Source: Nocardia asteroides | GTDB taxonomy: Bacteria > Actinomycetota > Actinomycetes > Mycobacteriales > Mycobacteriaceae | Direction of reading: 5' to 3' | Assembly (NCBI GenBank): GCA_019930625.1 | Contig: CP082844.1 | Coordinates: 3,720,001-3,784,000 of the forward strand | Length of the DNA: 64,000 nucleotides | Shown: in pieces, positions 17,596 to 26,943 of the stretch | Layout: every line of letters begins with the position of its first letter | Position numbering within the stretch: the stretch's first letter is position 1 | Made by a program: the position numbers and the translations under genes | Notes under the pieces: generated by a model | The model's input: the letters and a program-made list of their open reading frames with translations, nothing else | What the model was told of the DNA's origin: nothing | Databases searched by the model: none

Positions 17596-17931
17596 ATGAA
17601 GTACGTGTTGCTGATCTGTGACGACGAGAAGGTGTCCCCGTCCATGGAGGAGATCGCGGCGGATCCGGCACATCGGGCGTATGCGGCGGAGGTGGATCGA
17701 CGGGGAGCCGCGCGCGGTGGCGCGCGGCTGCGTCCGGTGGCGGACGCGACCACGGTCCGGGTGCGTGACGGGGAGACCCTGGTGTCGGATGGCCCGTTCG
17801 CGGAGACGAAGGACTTCATCGGCGGTATCGACATCCTGGAGTGCGCTGATCTGGACGAGGCGATCGCGCTCGCGGCGCTGCATCCCTACGCGAGTCGGGG
17901 CTGTGTCGAGGTCCGCCCCGTGTGGGAATGA
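17596..17931 (+). CDS. YCII/DGPF-domain protein paired with an ECF42 sigma factor
   Basis: A 111-residue protein of the DGPF/YCII family. It begins [11 protein letters not shown] and contains the name-giving DGPF motif in [20 protein letters not shown] proteins are encoded next to group ECF42 sigma factors across actinobacteria and proteobacteria, usually as target or partner genes. Its stop overlaps the sigma factor start by 4 bp (ATGA at 17928-17931). The biochemical function is not established. The ATG has a GTGGGGCT run upstream. Confidence 0.9.
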   Translation: MKYVLLICDDEKVSPSMEEIAADPAHRAYAAEVDRRGAARGGARLRPVADATTVRVRDGETLVSDGPFAETKDFIGGIDILECADLDEAIALAALHPYASRGCVEVRPVWE

Positions 17932-19145
17932 CGTCGCCGGAGGCGGTTCGTTCCGCGGTCGACGCGGCGTATCGGCAGGAGTGGGGCCAGGTGGTCGCCA
18001 CGCTGATCGGGCTGACCGGCGACTGGGACCTGGCGGAGGACTGCGCGCAGGACGCGTTCGCCGCGGCGCTGGCGACGTGGGGGCGCGATGGAGTTCCGGC
18101 TCGTCCTGGTGCGTGGCTCACCACCACGGCCCGTCACCGGGCGACCGATCGGCTGCGGCGTGACACGACGGGAGCGGCGAAAGTGCGGCAGCTCGCCGTG
18201 CTGGCCCGAGATCCGATCTCGCGGCCTGCCGAGGAGATTCCGGACGAGCGATTACGACTGATTTTCACGTGCTGCCATCCCGCACTGCCGTTCCCCGCCA
18301 GGGTCGCCCTCACGTTACGCACGTTGGCAGGGCTGAGCACGGGCGAGATCGCCAAGGCGCTCCTGACCTCGGAGCCGACGATGGCGCAACGCTTGGTGCG
18401 CGCCAAGCGCAAGATCGTCGAGGCCGGGATCCCGTACCGGGTCCCACCGGCGGAGTCGCTGCCCCAGCGGCTGGCCGCTGTCCTCGCGGTCCTGTACCTG
18501 ATCTTCAACGAGGGCTACGACGAACAAGACGGGCGCAGGGCACTGGCCGCTGAGGGAATCCACCTCGCCAGGGTGCTGGTTGGTCTGATGCCGAACGAAC
18601 CCGAGGCGCACGGTCTGCTGGCCTTGATGTTGCTGCTCGAGGCCCGCCGCGCGAGTCGCACCGAGGGCGGCGTGCTGGTCACGTTGGAGGATCAGGACCG
18701 GTCCCGATGGAATCGCGCGATGATCGCCGAAGGTGTCGCGGTGCTCGACGAAGCGCTGGCGATGCGGCGTTGCGGGCCGTATCAGGTGCAGGCCGCGATC
18801 GCCGCATGTCACGCCACCGCACCCGACGCCGCTGCTACCGATTGGCCGCAGATCGCCGCCCTCTACTCCGAGCTCGCGCGGCTGGCGCCGTCTCCCGTGG
18901 TGGACCTCAACCGCGCCGTGGCGATCGCGATGGCCGACGGCATCGCCGCCGGACTCGCCCTCGTCGACGAGCTCGCCGAGTCCGGCGAACTGGATGGCTA
19001 CTACCTGCTGCCCGCGACGCGGGCGGATCTTCTGCGCCGGGCCGGCCGCGTCGCCGAGGCCGCCGATTTCTACGCACAGGCGTTGGAACGGGCGCCGACC
19101 GACGCCGAACGCCGCTACTTGACGGCTCGTCTGCGAAGCCTTTGA
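17928..19145 (+). CDS. ECF42-type sigma factor with C-terminal helical (TPR-like) extension
   Basis: A sigma factor of about 405 residues. Region 2 is near 10-80 ([35 protein letters not shown]) and region 4 near 115-175 ([36 protein letters not shown]). A C-terminal extension of about 230 residues includes [26 protein letters not shown] sequence and the conserved AIAACHA and DLNRAVA motifs typical of ECF42. There is no anti-sigma gene alongside; ECF42 factors are thought to be controlled by their own extension. It is coupled to the upstream DGPF gene and followed by an SRPBCC gene. Confidence 0.92.
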   Translation: MTSPEAVRSAVDAAYRQEWGQVVATLIGLTGDWDLAEDCAQDAFAAALATWGRDGVPARPGAWLTTTARHRATDRLRRDTTGAAKVRQLAVLARDPISRPAEEIPDERLRLIFTCCHPALPFPARVALTLRTLAGLSTGEIAKALLTSEPTMAQRLVRAKRKIVEAGIPYRVPPAESLPQRLAAVLAVLYLIFNEGYDEQDGRRALAAEGIHLARVLVGLMPNEPEAHGLLALMLLLEARRASRTEGGVLVTLEDQDRSRWNRAMIAEGVAVLDEALAMRRCGPYQVQAAIAACHATAPDAAATDWPQIAALYSELARLAPSPVVDLNRAVAIAMADGIAAGLALVDELAESGELDGYYLLPATRADLLRRAGRVAEAADFYAQALERAPTDAERRYLTARLRSL

Positions 19146-19257
19146 ACAGCGCTACCGCGCGTGCATCGGATTTCTGGAAATTCTTCCGCGTCGGTGTCGA
19201 TCCCGGGCGGCCTCCTTCGTCGGTGGTGCGAAACCACCGAACAGAGAGGCAGCAACC

Positions 19258-19752
19258 ATGTCGAACACCGAGTACCTGACCGCCGCCACGACCGTCGACC
19301 GGACGCCGGAGGAGGTCTTCTCCGCCATTACCAACGTGCGCGGGTGGTGGAGCGAGAACATCATCGGCGACACCGCCGCCGTGCGCGACGAGTTCGTCTT
19401 CACCGATGACAGCACCCACGCCGGGGAGGCCGCCCAAGGCAAGAAAGGCATCCGTTTCGCCCGGTTCCAGCTCACCGAGGTCGTGCCGAACCGACGGGTG
19501 GTCTGGCACGTCGTGGACTCCTACCTCGACTTCATCGACGACCACGACGAGTGGACCGGCACCGATGTCATCTTCGACCTCACCGCCGCCGCGCGGGGCA
19601 CGACGCTGCGCTTCAGGCACGAAGGGCTCACCGCGAAGAAATCCGCCTGCTTCGAAGCGTGCTCGCGTGGCTGGACCTTCTACATCACCGAGAGCTTGCC
19701 GCAGCTGATCACCACCGGCGCCGGCCGCCCCATTCCGAGCTACAACCGCTGA
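19258..19752 (+). CDS. SRPBCC (AHSA1-type) protein
   Basis: A 164-residue single START-like domain. It contains AATTVDRTPEEVFSAITNVRGWWSENIIG near the N-terminus and the conserved YLDFIDDHDEWTGTDVIFDL core. GAGAGG lies upstream of the ATG. It follows the ECF42 gene after 112 bp and probably belongs to the same functional module. DGPF and SRPBCC genes are both frequent ECF42 neighbours. The ligand is unknown. Confidence 0.87.
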   Translation: MSNTEYLTAATTVDRTPEEVFSAITNVRGWWSENIIGDTAAVRDEFVFTDDSTHAGEAAQGKKGIRFARFQLTEVVPNRRVVWHVVDSYLDFIDDHDEWTGTDVIFDLTAAARGTTLRFRHEGLTAKKSACFEACSRGWTFYITESLPQLITTGAGRPIPSYNR

Positions 19753-19825
19753 CACCTGCGGTGATACTCCAATGCTATTGACTGAGGCCGGTATGCGGCG
19801 ATCTGTTCCGCAATGGCTCTCGCGG

Positions 19826-19978
19826 TCAGCTGATTTCGGCGAACTGGGGCGTAACCAATTCATCTAGTACGTTCTCCGGGATAACGAGAAGCAGTTCTCG
19901 GGTGAGGCCGGCGCTCAGCAGCGCCGGTTCCGATCCCGGCCGCTCGGCGACATCGGGCGGGTAGGTGGAGGTGGCCAT
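19826..19978 (-). CDS. Possible 50-residue small protein
   Basis: A short frame opposite to its neighbours, in the 392-bp gap 19753-20144. It encodes an acidic/hydrophobic peptide (LLSAGLTRELLLVIP followed by ENVLDELVTPQFAEIS) with about 74 percent G or C at third codon positions by my hand count, which is coding-like. There is no convincing ribosome-binding site and I do not recognise a family. It could be a real small protein, a peptide precursor or chance. The rest of the gap shows no supported gene. Confidence 0.3.
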   Translation of the reverse strand: MATSTYPPDVAERPGSEPALLSAGLTRELLLVIPENVLDELVTPQFAEIS

Positions 19979-20144
19979 GCTTGTTGACCGCGCCGTCGTC
20001 ATGTGGCGGGGAGACAAGAATCAGCCGACTCGTGGCCGCGCCCCTGCCGTCGCGGCCGGCGGTCGGCGTGCCGGACCAGGACGGTGCCCGGACGCCGCTC
20101 CGGCATCGCAGCCCGGCGGAGTTCGCGGAAAGAGTGTGTCGAGA

Positions 20145-21035
20145 ATGTCCACTGGTCGATTTCGCAGAGCTCGAAACGTTCTGGGCTGTGCGGCCCTCGT
20201 CGTATCGCTGGTAGCCGGGTGCGGCGCCGACCGCCCCGAGGATCCGGCGACGAGCGAACCCACCATCACCGAGGCCGCGGCGCGCACCGACCAGAAAGGC
20301 TTGTCGCTCATCGTGCCGGGCACCCTGGCCGCGAGCTACGCCGAACTGGCCGCGAGCGTGCGCGGCAAGCTCGGCATGGCCATCATGCCGGTCGGCGGCG
20401 AGCAGGTGGTCACCTTCGGTGAATGGACCAGCGGCCCGGCCTGGTCGACGATGAAGGTCCCGCTGACCGTCGCCGCGCTGCGGCGCAGTCCCGGCGCCAC
20501 GAGCTACGCCGCGTCGGCGGCGATCACGCAATCCGACAACGCCGCCGCCGACGTGCTCTGGCAGTCGCTGGGCAGCGCGCAGGAGGCGGCGCAGGCCGTG
20601 CAGGCGGTGCTGCGCGAAGGCGGGGACAGCAAGACCGTCGTGCCCGCCACGCGCACCCGCTCGGAGCATTCGGCCTTCGGGCAGGCGGACTGGTCGCTGA
20701 CCGATCAGGTGCGGTTCGCCTCGCGGTTGCCCTGCCTGCCCCAGGGCGACCGCGTGACCGCGTTGATGGAGCAGGTCGTCGCGAGTCAGCGCTGGGGTCT
20801 CGGCGAGTTCAGCGGCGCCGAATTCAAGGGCGGCTGGGGCCCGGACGCCTCGGGCGCCTACCTGGTGCGGCAGTTCGGGATCATCAGCATCCCCTCGGGG
20901 CAGATCGCGATCGCGGTCGCGGTGCAGCCGGATTCCGGGGCGTTCAGCGACGGCATGAACGTTCTGGACAGGCTCGCCACGGTCGTCTCCCAGCATCTCG
21001 ACGAGCTGGCCGGGGGGCGCTGCCAGGCCGCATGA
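20145..21035 (+). CDS. Secreted beta-lactamase-fold serine hydrolase lipoprotein (paralogue)
   Basis: A lipoprotein of about 296 residues. The signal peptide ends at LVAGC (lipobox), and then come STMK in [19 protein letters not shown] in [17 protein letters not shown] and KGG in FKGGWGPD. It is clearly paralogous to the protein at 270-1172: the stretches around all three motifs and the C-terminal HLDEL..G.C are shared. The start is uncertain. ATG 20145 gives a normal lipoprotein signal; GTG 20136, just after GGAAAGAG, is the alternative. In mycobacteria gatC and gatA occupy the position before pfkA, but here this gene does. Confidence 0.8.
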   Translation: MSTGRFRRARNVLGCAALVVSLVAGCGADRPEDPATSEPTITEAAARTDQKGLSLIVPGTLAASYAELAASVRGKLGMAIMPVGGEQVVTFGEWTSGPAWSTMKVPLTVAALRRSPGATSYAASAAITQSDNAAADVLWQSLGSAQEAAQAVQAVLREGGDSKTVVPATRTRSEHSAFGQADWSLTDQVRFASRLPCLPQGDRVTALMEQVVASQRWGLGEFSGAEFKGGWGPDASGAYLVRQFGIISIPSGQIAIAVAVQPDSGAFSDGMNVLDRLATVVSQHLDELAGGRCQAA

Positions 21036-21117
21036 GGTCATCTGTCCAGGTCAGTGTTACGCGCCGTTCACGGGGGTGGGGCTGCCGAGATCGGACAAGA
21101 GGGGCAAGATAGCGGCC

Positions 21118-22152
21118 ATGCGCATCGGAGTTCTGACCGGAGGCGGAGACTGCCCAGGACTGAACGCGGTCATCCGCGCCGTCGTTCGCACCGCGAACGG
21201 CCGCTACGGAGACGCGATCGTCGGCTTCGAGGACGGGTGGCGCGGCCTATTGGAGGACCGAAAGATCCAGATCCGCAACGATGACCGCACCGACCGGATC
21301 CTGACCAAAGGCGGCACCATCCTCGGCACCGCCCGCACCAACCCCGACGTGCTGCGCGCCGGATTGGGCCGGATCAAACAGACCCTCGACGACAACGGCA
21401 TCGAAGCGCTCATCCCGATCGGCGGCGAGGGCACCCTCACGGCCGCGAGCTGGTTGTCCGACGAAGGCGTCCCGGTGGTCGGCGTCCCGAAGACCATCGA
21501 CAACGACATCGACTGCACCGACGTCACTTTCGGTCACGACACCGCGCTGAGCATCGCCACCGAGGCGATCGACCGGCTGCACACCACCGCCGAGTCGCAC
21601 CAGCGCGTCATGCTCATCGAGGTCATGGGCCGGCACGCGGGCTGGATCGCGATCAGCGCGGGCATGGCGGCGGGCGCGCACCTGACTCTGGTGCCGGAGG
21701 TCCCGTTCGAGGTGGACGAGGTGTGCGCCATGATCAAACGGCGTTTCCAGCGCGGCGACAAGCACTTCATCTGCGTCGTCGCCGAGGGGTCGCACCCGGC
21801 GCCGGATTCCGGATTCACCTTGCGCGAGGGTGGTATCGACGAGTTCGGCCACGAGCGTTTCACCGGTGTCGCCCAGCAGCTCGGTGTGGAGATCGAGCGG
21901 CGCATCGGCAAAGAGGTACGCACCACCGTGCTCGGTCATGTGCAGCGCGGCGGCAGCCCCACGCCCTACGACCGGGTGCTGGCCACCCGCTTCGGCCTGC
22001 ACGCCGCGGAGGCGGTGCACGCGGGCAAGTTCGGTCAGATGGTCGCGCTGCACGGCACCTCCATCGACCTGGTTCCCCTGTCGGAAGCCACCAAGCAGCT
22101 CAAGCGGGTGCCTACGGAGCGCTACCGCGAAGCGGAGGCGTTCTTCGGCTGA
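21118..22152 (+). CDS. pfkA: 6-phosphofructokinase
   Basis: A 344-residue group A phosphofructokinase converting fructose 6-phosphate to fructose 1,6-bisphosphate in glycolysis. It opens [23 protein letters not shown]. The phosphate-donor positions read GGEGT (Gly where PPi enzymes have Asp) and PKTIDNDI (Lys where classic ATP enzymes have Gly). This mixed signature is the one found in actinobacterial ATP-dependent enzymes, so ATP use is inferred. The catalytic Asp residues of TIDNDID and the MGRHAGW substrate segment are intact. The gene order pfkA then gatB is conserved in Mycobacteriales. Confidence 0.95.
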   Translation: MRIGVLTGGGDCPGLNAVIRAVVRTANGRYGDAIVGFEDGWRGLLEDRKIQIRNDDRTDRILTKGGTILGTARTNPDVLRAGLGRIKQTLDDNGIEALIPIGGEGTLTAASWLSDEGVPVVGVPKTIDNDIDCTDVTFGHDTALSIATEAIDRLHTTAESHQRVMLIEVMGRHAGWIAISAGMAAGAHLTLVPEVPFEVDEVCAMIKRRFQRGDKHFICVVAEGSHPAPDSGFTLREGGIDEFGHERFTGVAQQLGVEIERRIGKEVRTTVLGHVQRGGSPTPYDRVLATRFGLHAAEAVHAGKFGQMVALHGTSIDLVPLSEATKQLKRVPTERYREAEAFFG

Positions 22153-22253
22153 GTGCGGTGCCGGAGCGCGACAGTCTGGACAAGCACGTCGCCTCGGATG
22201 GCATCATGGCGTCGTGATCAGGACTGTCAGCCATCGTTGGCAGAGGTCGTCCC

Positions 22254-22406
22254 ATGGATGAGCCGCGCCCGTTGCTCCCGACGCCGCAGATCAGCGCCGC
22301 CGAGCTGAAGCGACGGCTGGCTCGCTGGGCTCATGCCTGCACCGCTGCCGAGGAACGCGCACAGGTGGATGCGATTTTCGGTGAAGACCGGATCGATGAC
22401 CAGTGA
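22254..22406 (+). CDS. Small hypothetical protein, 50 residues
   Basis: A short frame with ATG preceded by AGAGG at 7-8 nt. It encodes a charged helical peptide (ISAAELKRRLARWAHACTAAEE, ending IFGEDRIDDQ in broad outline). Composition and ribosome-binding site look genuine, and it is co-directional with the flanking genes. It lies 73 bp before the FitA-like gene. I do not recognise the family. The remaining parts of the pfkA to 22480 interval carry nothing else that I can support. Confidence 0.5.
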   Translation: MDEPRPLLPTPQISAAELKRRLARWAHACTAAEERAQVDAIFGEDRIDDQ

Positions 22407-22479
22407 ACGCAGGCGCACCAGCGACTGAAACCGCTTCTGTGTCTGCGGTCCGCGCCGTTGCCCCGCTACGCTTGCCCGC

Positions 22480-22923
22480 ATGGCCGAGTTCCACCTGAAC
22501 GATCTGCCCGATGCCGCCGTCGCCGTATTGCGCCGCCGGGCGCGTTCGGCCGAGCTACCGCTGCCGGACTACATCGGGCGCGAACTGGTCGCGCTTGCGC
22601 GGCGGCGCACCGCCGATGACACGATCGTCGAATTCCTGGAAGCGGAAGGACGCGACCTGGCACCGGAGATCGGCGAAGACGCCGTGGCGCTCGTCCGGAG
22701 TTACGACCTGCCCATCGAGGCGCTCGGCGTTCTCGGCCGCCGAGCTCGCTCCGCCGGAGTCCCGCTGGGGGAGTACGTGCGTCGGGAACTGGTCCGGCTC
22801 GCTCGGCAGACGACCGTCGAGGACGCGCTGCTGGAGTTCGGCGAGGTGCAGGAACGGGAGCCGGGCCTGCGGCTGGACATGGCGGAGATCGCCGCGGCGG
22901 TGCGGTACGCGCGCGGCGAATAG
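22480..22923 (+). CDS. Tandem-duplicated FitA/VapB-like antitoxin-type protein
   Basis: A 147-residue protein built from two similar halves. VAVLRRRARSAELPLPDYIG followed by RELVALARRRT is repeated as LGVLGRRARSAGVPLGEYV followed by RRELVRLARQT, each ending in a DALLEF/DTIVEF-type segment. The pattern (ALKRRA...G.SLQEYLRREL) is that of ribbon-helix-helix FitA/VapB antitoxins, normally 70-90 residues with one copy. No PIN-domain toxin gene is adjacent. It may be an orphan antitoxin or a DNA-binding protein. The fusion is seen in sequence; the function is inference. Confidence 0.65.
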   Translation: MAEFHLNDLPDAAVAVLRRRARSAELPLPDYIGRELVALARRRTADDTIVEFLEAEGRDLAPEIGEDAVALVRSYDLPIEALGVLGRRARSAGVPLGEYVRRELVRLARQTTVEDALLEFGEVQEREPGLRLDMAEIAAAVRYARGE

Positions 22924-22959
22924 CTCAGGTCGAGCCGGACTGTCGGTACTGTGAATCGC

Positions 22960-24336
22960 ATGCGCAGTGGGCGACTGATCGCGTTGGCTCTGTTCATGAT
23001 CGCGGCATTGATGGCCGGGTGCTCGGAGTCGAATCCGCCCGAGCCGACCACCGGTGATTGGCACGGCGACATCGAGGTCCCCGGACAGCCGCTACAGGTC
23101 GGGGTCAGTTTCCGCGACGACGGCACGGCCACCATCGACATCCCGCTGCAAGGTGTGACGGACGCCCAGCTGAAGGACGTCAGCTCCGATCGCAACGGTG
23201 TGACCTTCGCGATCCCCGACATCCCGGGCGACCCGGTGTTCCGCGGCAAGTACGAATCCGGAACCGACCGGATCACCGGCGATTTCACGCAGGCGGGCCA
23301 GAGCTTCCGGCTGGCGCTGAGCCGAGGCGAAGTCGAACCGCCCGCGCGCCCGCAGGAACCGAAGCCGCCGTTCCCGTACAAGACCGAGGACGTCACCTAC
23401 CGCAACGGCGACATCACCATCGCGGGCACATTGACCGAACCACGGGATTCCGGCCCGTTCCCCGCCATCTTGATGATCAGCGGAAGCGGTCCGCAGGACC
23501 GCAACGAGGAACTCATGGGCCACAAGCCGTTCCTGCTGCTGGCCGACACCTTCACCCGCGCGGGCTACGCCGTGCTGCGCACCGACGATCGCGGCGTCGG
23601 CGGCACGAGCGGCAAGCTGGACGAGGCGAACTACACCGACCTGGCCGCAGACGCGGCCGCGGGCGTCGGCTTCCTGCGTGCCCGCACCGAGATCGACCCG
23701 GCCCGGGTCGGGCTCTTCGGCCACAGCGAAGGCGGCTATCTCGCTCCGCTGGTCGCCACGCGTCCGGACAGCGGCGTCGCGTTCGCCGTCCTGATGGCCG
23801 GGCCCGGCGTCCCGGGTTCGGACGTGCTCATCGAGCAGACCCGCCTGATCGCCACCGCGAACGGCACCCCGCCCGACCAGGTGGACGCCCGGGTGCGCGA
23901 CACCACCGAGCTGGCCGCGCTGTTGAAAGCAGGGGACCTCGACGGCGCCAGGCAGCTGGCCATCCGGCAGAACCAAGCCCTGCCCGCCGACCAGCGCGTG
24001 CCGGACGACCAAGCGGCCGCGCAGATCACGCCGTATCTGGCCGCCCTGGTCGCCTACGATCCCGCGCCCGCCCTTTCCGCCCTGCGCGTCCCGGTGCTCG
24101 CCTTCTTCGGCGACAAAGACCTCCAGGTCCCCGCCGCGCAGAGCGCGCAGCCGATGCGCGAGCACCTCGCCGCCGACCCCGATGCGACCGTCCACGTCTT
24201 CCCGGGTCTCAATCACCTGATGCAGCCCACCGAGACCGGCCGTCCCAGCGAATACAGCACCATCGAAACGACCGTCGCTCCCGAGGTGCTCGACTACGTC
24301 ACCGGCTGGCTGCGGCAGCGGGTCCCGCCGAAATAG
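22960..24336 (+). CDS. Alpha/beta hydrolase lipoprotein
   Basis: A lipoprotein of about 458 residues. The signal peptide ends at ALMAGC. An N-terminal beta-rich domain (about 30-145, DUF3887-like position) precedes the alpha/beta hydrolase domain. The nucleophile elbow is GHSEGG, the acid is in FFGDKD and the His is in PGLNHLMQP, with an oxyanion-type GSGPQDRNE segment. This matches the family of secreted bacterial peptidase/esterase-like hydrolases often annotated as lysophospholipase or dienelactone-type. ATG 22960 was chosen; GTG 22951 is an alternative. The substrate is unknown. Confidence 0.87.
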   Translation: MRSGRLIALALFMIAALMAGCSESNPPEPTTGDWHGDIEVPGQPLQVGVSFRDDGTATIDIPLQGVTDAQLKDVSSDRNGVTFAIPDIPGDPVFRGKYESGTDRITGDFTQAGQSFRLALSRGEVEPPARPQEPKPPFPYKTEDVTYRNGDITIAGTLTEPRDSGPFPAILMISGSGPQDRNEELMGHKPFLLLADTFTRAGYAVLRTDDRGVGGTSGKLDEANYTDLAADAAAGVGFLRARTEIDPARVGLFGHSEGGYLAPLVATRPDSGVAFAVLMAGPGVPGSDVLIEQTRLIATANGTPPDQVDARVRDTTELAALLKAGDLDGARQLAIRQNQALPADQRVPDDQAAAQITPYLAALVAYDPAPALSALRVPVLAFFGDKDLQVPAAQSAQPMREHLAADPDATVHVFPGLNHLMQPTETGRPSEYSTIETTVAPEVLDYVTGWLRQRVPPK

Positions 24337-24393
24337 CGCGTCGGCCACGACGCGAGAGCCGCTGCGCTGCGGCGGGAGCGCTTACCTAAACTG

Positions 24394-25905
24394 ATGGCCA
24401 TGAGCGCACCCACGGTCGACCTGATGGATTACTCGGATGTCATCGCCCGGTTCGAGCCGGTGCTCGGCATGGAGGTCCACGTCGAGCTGTCCACCGCGAC
24501 GAAGATGTTCTGCGGTTGCCCGACCGAGTTCGGCGCCGAGCCGAACACCCAGGTCTGCCCGGTGTGCCTCGGTCTGCCCGGTTCGCTTCCGGTGGTCAAC
24601 CAGAAGGCCGTCGAGTCCGCGATCCGGATCGGGCTGGCGCTCAACTGCTCGATCACACCGTGGGGCCGCTTCGCGCGCAAGAACTACTTCTACCCCGATC
24701 AGCCGAAGAACTACCAGATCAGCCAGTACGACGAGCCGATAGCCACGAACGGGCACCTGGACGTGGTGCTCGACGACGGCAGCATCTTCCGAGTGGACAT
24801 CGAGCGCGCGCACATGGAGGAGGACACCGGCAAGTCGGTGCATGTCGGCGGCGCGACCGGTCGCATCCACGGCGCGAGCCACTCCCTGCTGGACTACAAC
24901 CGCGCCGGCGTGCCGCTGATCGAGATCGTCACCAAGCCGATCACCGGCGCGGGTGAGCGGGCCCCGGAAGTCGCGCGGGCCTACGTCACGGCGCTGCGGG
25001 ATCTGCTGAAGTCGCTCGGGGTCTCCGACGTGAAGATGGAGCAGGGTTCGCTGCGCTGTGACGCGAACGTCTCCTTGATGCCTGTCGGCGCGACAGAATT
25101 CGGCACCCGCACGGAGACCAAGAACGTCAACTCGCTGCGCAGCGTCGAGGTCGCGGTGCGCTACGAGATGCGCAGGCAGGGCGCGGTGCTCGCGAGCGGC
25201 GGCACGGTCGTGCAGGAGACCAGGCACTTCCACGAGGCCGACGGCAGCACCTCGCCGGGACGCCGCAAGGAGACCGCCGAGGACTACCGCTACTTCCCCG
25301 AGCCCGACCTCGAGCCCGTCGCCCCCGACGCGGAATGGGTCGAGCAGTTGCGCGGCACCATCCCCGAGTACCCCTGGCTGCGCCGCGCGCGCATCCAGAC
25401 CGACTGGGGCCTGTCCGACGAGGTGATGCGCGACCTGGTCAACGCGGGCGCGCTGGATCTGATCATCGCCACCGTCGACGCGGGCGCCCCGGCCAACGAG
25501 GCGCGCTCCTGGTGGGTCGCCTACCTCACCGAGAAGGCCAAGGAGCGCGAGGTCCCGCTGGACGAGCTGCCGATCACCCCCGCCCAGGTCGCCGAGGTGA
25601 TCAAGCTGGTCGACGCGAAGACGATCAACAACAAGGTGGCCAAGCAGGTCGTCGACCACGTGCTGGCGGGCGAGGGCGATCCGGCGCAGATCGTCGAGGC
25701 CAAGGGCCTGGGCATGGTCAGCGACGACAGCGCTTTGCAGTCCGAGGTGGAGAAGGCGCTGGCCGCCAACCCCGACATCGCCGACAAGATCCGCTCCGGC
25801 AAGGTCCAGGCCGCGGGCAAGATCGTCGGCGACGTCATGAAGGCCACTCGCGGCCAGGCCGACGCGGCCCGGGTCCGCGAACTCGTGCTCGCCGCCTGTA
25901 GCTAG
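24394..25905 (+). CDS. gatB: Asp-tRNA(Asn)/Glu-tRNA(Gln) amidotransferase subunit B
   Basis: The 503-residue GatB subunit. It activates misacylated Glu-tRNA(Gln) or Asp-tRNA(Asn) by phosphorylation for amidation within GatCAB. It has GLE-type [20 protein letters not shown], the zinc-binding Cys pairs CGCP and [12 protein letters not shown] and [12 protein letters not shown]-terminal GatB/YqeY tRNA-binding tail begins around 360. GatA and GatC are not upstream of pfkA in this window, unlike the mycobacterial gatC-gatA-pfkA-gatB order that I recall. ATG 24400 is an alternative start (TAAACT lies 7 nt before it). Confidence 0.97.
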   Translation: MAMSAPTVDLMDYSDVIARFEPVLGMEVHVELSTATKMFCGCPTEFGAEPNTQVCPVCLGLPGSLPVVNQKAVESAIRIGLALNCSITPWGRFARKNYFYPDQPKNYQISQYDEPIATNGHLDVVLDDGSIFRVDIERAHMEEDTGKSVHVGGATGRIHGASHSLLDYNRAGVPLIEIVTKPITGAGERAPEVARAYVTALRDLLKSLGVSDVKMEQGSLRCDANVSLMPVGATEFGTRTETKNVNSLRSVEVAVRYEMRRQGAVLASGGTVVQETRHFHEADGSTSPGRRKETAEDYRYFPEPDLEPVAPDAEWVEQLRGTIPEYPWLRRARIQTDWGLSDEVMRDLVNAGALDLIIATVDAGAPANEARSWWVAYLTEKAKEREVPLDELPITPAQVAEVIKLVDAKTINNKVAKQVVDHVLAGEGDPAQIVEAKGLGMVSDDSALQSEVEKALAANPDIADKIRSGKVQAAGKIVGDVMKATRGQADAARVRELVLAACS

Positions 25906-26860
25906 CGGCCGAACCGGCTGTTCGAGGTCGGTCGATCGCGACGGCGCTGTAGGGCGTGGTGGGCGTCGGCGGCGTGGTGAAGCGGGCGTTCGGCAGGTAC
26001 AGGCGCTCGCCGAACGCCGCGACGGTCGTCGGTATGTCGAAACGCGGGTCGGTGACGCGCCGTACGACCGTGCCTGTCGCGCCGGTGGGATCGAGTGCGA
26101 TCACGGCGATCGCGTTGGACCGGTTCTGGACGACCAGCAGCGTGCTGCCGCGTAAGAGCAGGCCGTCACCGTTGGGCAGCTGCTCGGCGCCGAGGTCGAC
26201 CTGCCGCGTCACGCCCGTCGCCGGGTCGACGTGGAACAGCCTGCCGGTTGCCGACTGCATGACGATCAGCCCCGTGCCGTCGGGCGTGCGCACGATCCCA
26301 TTGGCGTTGATCGCTCCGCGCTCGTAACGGATAGCGCCGGTCAGCTCTCGTCGCATCACCGCCGCGACCGGCGGAAGCGCGGCGTCGTGGCCGAGGGGGA
26401 GGTGGTAGAGCACCGGCGTGCGCGAGTCGGTGAACCACGCACCCGCGGGCGTGAGAACCACGTCGTTGACGAACGTGTCCGGCGGCGTCGCGAGCCGGTA
26501 GCTGGCCAGCACCTCGCCCGTGCGGGTGTCCACGACGCGAGCGTCACCGCCGGTGCCGCCCGCGACGAACAGCCGACCGCGATGGTCGATCTGGAGCCCG
26601 AGCGCCGGTGTACCCGGCCCGGGGCTCAGGATGGCGCCCTGCCCGGTCACCAGGCTGGCGCGGTAGATGGAGCCGTCCGCCCGCGAGCCGAAGTAGGCCA
26701 CCGGCAGCGACCCGATCGCGATACCCTCCGGCTGGAACCCTGCGGGGAGGTCGATCGCGGCGTGGAGCACCGGACGGTGCGCAGCCGGTCGATCCGCGGG
26801 TATCAGCGCCGCGACGCCGACGCAGGCGAGCGCGATCGAGATACCGAGGACTCACTTCAT
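25835..26860 (-). pseudogene. SMP-30/NHL-like beta-propeller protein with stop at codon 3
   Basis: The frame encodes a secreted beta-propeller of about 340 residues (SMP-30/gluconolactonase-like superfamily): blades with FVNDVVLTPAGAWFTDS, INANGIVRTPDG and LPNGDGLLL. An ideal start exists at ATG 26860 with GGAGGAACGG before it, but codon 3 is TGA (26852-26854). Straight after it comes a perfect signal-peptide sequence (VLGISIALACVGVAALIPA). CGA to TGA would be a single transition. The first usable start after the stop is GTG 26770, which loses the signal peptide. The 3' end overlaps the end of gatB by 71 bp on the opposite strand. The gene is either inactivated or carries a sequence error. 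Confidence 0.7.
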
Positions 26861-26943
26861 CCGTTCCTCCGTTATGGCAATCGGGTCCGTCGGTATGGTC
26901 TTGCGATCGACACACCAAGTGAGTCGGTCCCGATCGTGCGTGC

